A program made the translations under genes and the position numbers. From Lumbricus rubellus (taxonomy: Eukaryota; Annelida; Clitellata; Crassiclitellata; Lumbricidae), in the NCBI GenBank assembly GCA_945859605.1, contig OX243822.1:6225400-6289399 (forward strand): 64,000 nt of DNA, in the 5' to 3' direction. Each line of letters begins with the position of its first letter. Position 1 is the stretch's first letter. Below are positions 62,214-64,000 of this stretch, piece after piece. A model generated the notes under the pieces. It had not been told where the DNA came from, made no database searches, and saw only the letters and a program-made list of their open reading frames with translations.

Positions 62214-64000
62214 CTAGGTGAAGTCACTGTCTGCAGTGTACAGAAACAGTTGAAGATCGTCGTAAAAATCAAATCTAATTCGTCAGCAAAAACTAATTCA
62301 CCAATTCAAACAAAAACCTCATTATTTATTTACTTAATGCGGTTACAGTAGAGACGCTATAATTTTATAGGCCTATGGAGTTCTCAGAGAACAAAGATAG
62401 AATGCAGACCTCACCACAACAAGCCTGTGATCTTCAAAACAAATATTTTTATGGGTAGCCACGCCAGTACTTAAATTTATCTAACGTCATCTGAACCTAG
62501 CCCTTTATTTCTTGCCATGTTTTCCAAACCCCTCGGTTAGAACGGTTCGGCCTGATAATAAACAAAGCCCAAGGACAACAGCAGGTCCTGGAGTTAGCAG
62601 ATGATCATGTGGTTTTTAAGTGCTACGAAAGTGCATCTTAAATAAGTAAGCGTACAAAAATGCACAGTTTGAATAAATTGAACGGTTTATACTTTTCCAT
62701 AATTATTTTCGACCCTATGCGAACAACTTTTCTTTATTATGTTTTTGTGAGAAATAAAAAGAACTGTCTTCGCTTTGTTATGTATGAAAACTGACGGAGT
62801 TATTTATAAACCAAAGAGTTCAGATTTTACAGGAATATCATTACAGAGCAATTCGCCATTTTAGAGTCATACGTCGATAGTTTTAATTATTGATAAAGAT
62901 TGGTAAATCTTAAATTTAACATGCATTTGCAATATTTTTGACAAATACAGACATTAATAGCCTGGCATTAAGAAATAGCTCAGCGAAATCGTGTTTCTAA
63001 ATTAATTTAATACATGAAATACAGCGACAGTAGCCTAAGTAGGCAAGTCTCTTAATTTATGAGATTCCATTTCATTTGTGAGTAAATCGCATTCTACATT
63101 CCACATTTTTACTGTACTCCTACCCTCTCCGTGTGTCTTTCACAGTATCTAACACGTCTGCTATGCTTTGGGATTGCATTAAAACTGTAACGATTAGTTT
63201 GTAATTGCAAACTTTTAGATTGTTGTTATTCAATGTTCCTCTTGTGCGCTTGAAGGCGGTCAAGGACATACTTACTCATTTCACTTTAAAAGGTTCATGA
63301 AGTGGAATAATTAATAATAATTAATAATTTAATTAATTAATTAATTTAGCGCAATATTATAAGCCCAATGCGACACTTAAACCGCAGCTCTGGCAACGAC
63401 AACTATGTCGCTCAGGTGTACAGAGATGAGTAATCCCGGTGTTTAAGTTTCAAAATTAATCATCGTTTCTTTTATTTCTACTGACAGATAATTTTTATCT
63501 AAAAGGTAATCCATCACAAAGAAGCGAGTATCGTGAGTTAGGCGAATAAATCGACCGATTAACAGGTTAGGATAGTTATTTATAGTCGATCGTGGTTGGA
63601 GTACGCATACCGGTGGTTGACAAACGAGCAGGTATTCAATTCATTGTTAATTAAACAATAGACTAAAGCTCTTTGACAAACCGCTCTGGTATTTACGACC
63701 ACGTCCAATATTTGCGTGAGCGTACAGTGTGCATTGCTGTGATATTTACCTATTGATTGTATGCGGCGAAGTGTTGTTCGATGTTTGGATTCTTATAGTG
63801 ATTGCACATGTTATTAGTTTTATCGAGCTTAACAAATTTGAAGAATTAAAATACTGGAGAAATGTTTTGATAATCGCACCTCAAGCTGATTACTTTTCCA
63901 AAGAGGGGTACGTTGTGAATCTCAGAAACTCAAAATTCTCAAAGTTACAAACACAATTTTGAAAATAATTAAATTGCCGTCACATCCCAGAATCAGTTCT
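62214..64000. other. Upstream of recognised NRF-6-like exons; nothing identified
   Basis: AT-rich sequence with no recognised exon, RNA gene or mobile element. A signal-peptide exon and the promoter of the NRF-6-like gene could lie here or beyond the window. The frame at 63729-63962 has no recognisable family. Confidence 0.5.

Overview
The window is a piece of an intron-rich, AT-rich animal nuclear genome. GT-AG introns, several hundred bases to about 3 kb long, are full of transposon copies and microsatellites. Gene content (a ciliary ARL13B, a 723-residue-class adenylate kinase 7, and a multi-exon NRF-6-type acyltransferase, a family common in invertebrates and largely missing from vertebrates) points to a marine invertebrate. 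An invertebrate deuterostome such as an echinoderm is my guess, but nothing in the sequence proves it.

Layout: 1-4.5 kb is microsatellite and transposon sequence, including a mariner copy with a hAT-type element nested inside it. ARL13B lies on the + strand in nine exons at 4517-11706. Two intronless TMEM86 (YhhN) paralogues sit head to head at 14396-15112 (-) and 18803-19507 (+). A minisatellite split by a LINE and a 2.5-kb DNA transposon with long inverted repeats occupy 19.8-24.4 kb. AK7 runs on the - strand from 44776 to 25593 in 17 exons, with every splice phase consistent and a 729-residue product. It hosts a CR1-like LINE, hAT-type elements, MITEs and a 74-bp tandem array in its introns. 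From 45 to 52.2 kb only mobile elements were recognised. An NRF-6-like gene runs on the - strand from about 62.2 kb to 52613 in 15 recognised exons. Beyond 62.3 kb I see no gene.

Two of the genes act in cilia: ARL13B is the ciliary-membrane GTPase and exchange factor for ARL3, and AK7 is an adenylate kinase linked to motile cilia. The TMEM86 pair and the NRF-6-like protein are multi-pass membrane proteins probably acting on lipids or other acyl compounds. Nothing in the window shows that the four loci act in one pathway.

The most notable points are as follows. One TMEM86 paralogue has lost the acidic residue of the family's FSxxGD motif. ARL13B has a predicted MGNC N-terminus suggesting myristoylation instead of the vertebrate palmitoylated cysteine pair. 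Many non-autonomous DNA elements have 8-bp target duplications readable directly in the sequence. A tRNA-derived SINE family shares its 3' end with LINE tails, and an inverted repeat covers the 5' splice site of AK7 exon 10. I did not find a convincing undescribed multi-gene system. Exon coordinates were read by eye and may be off by a base or two.
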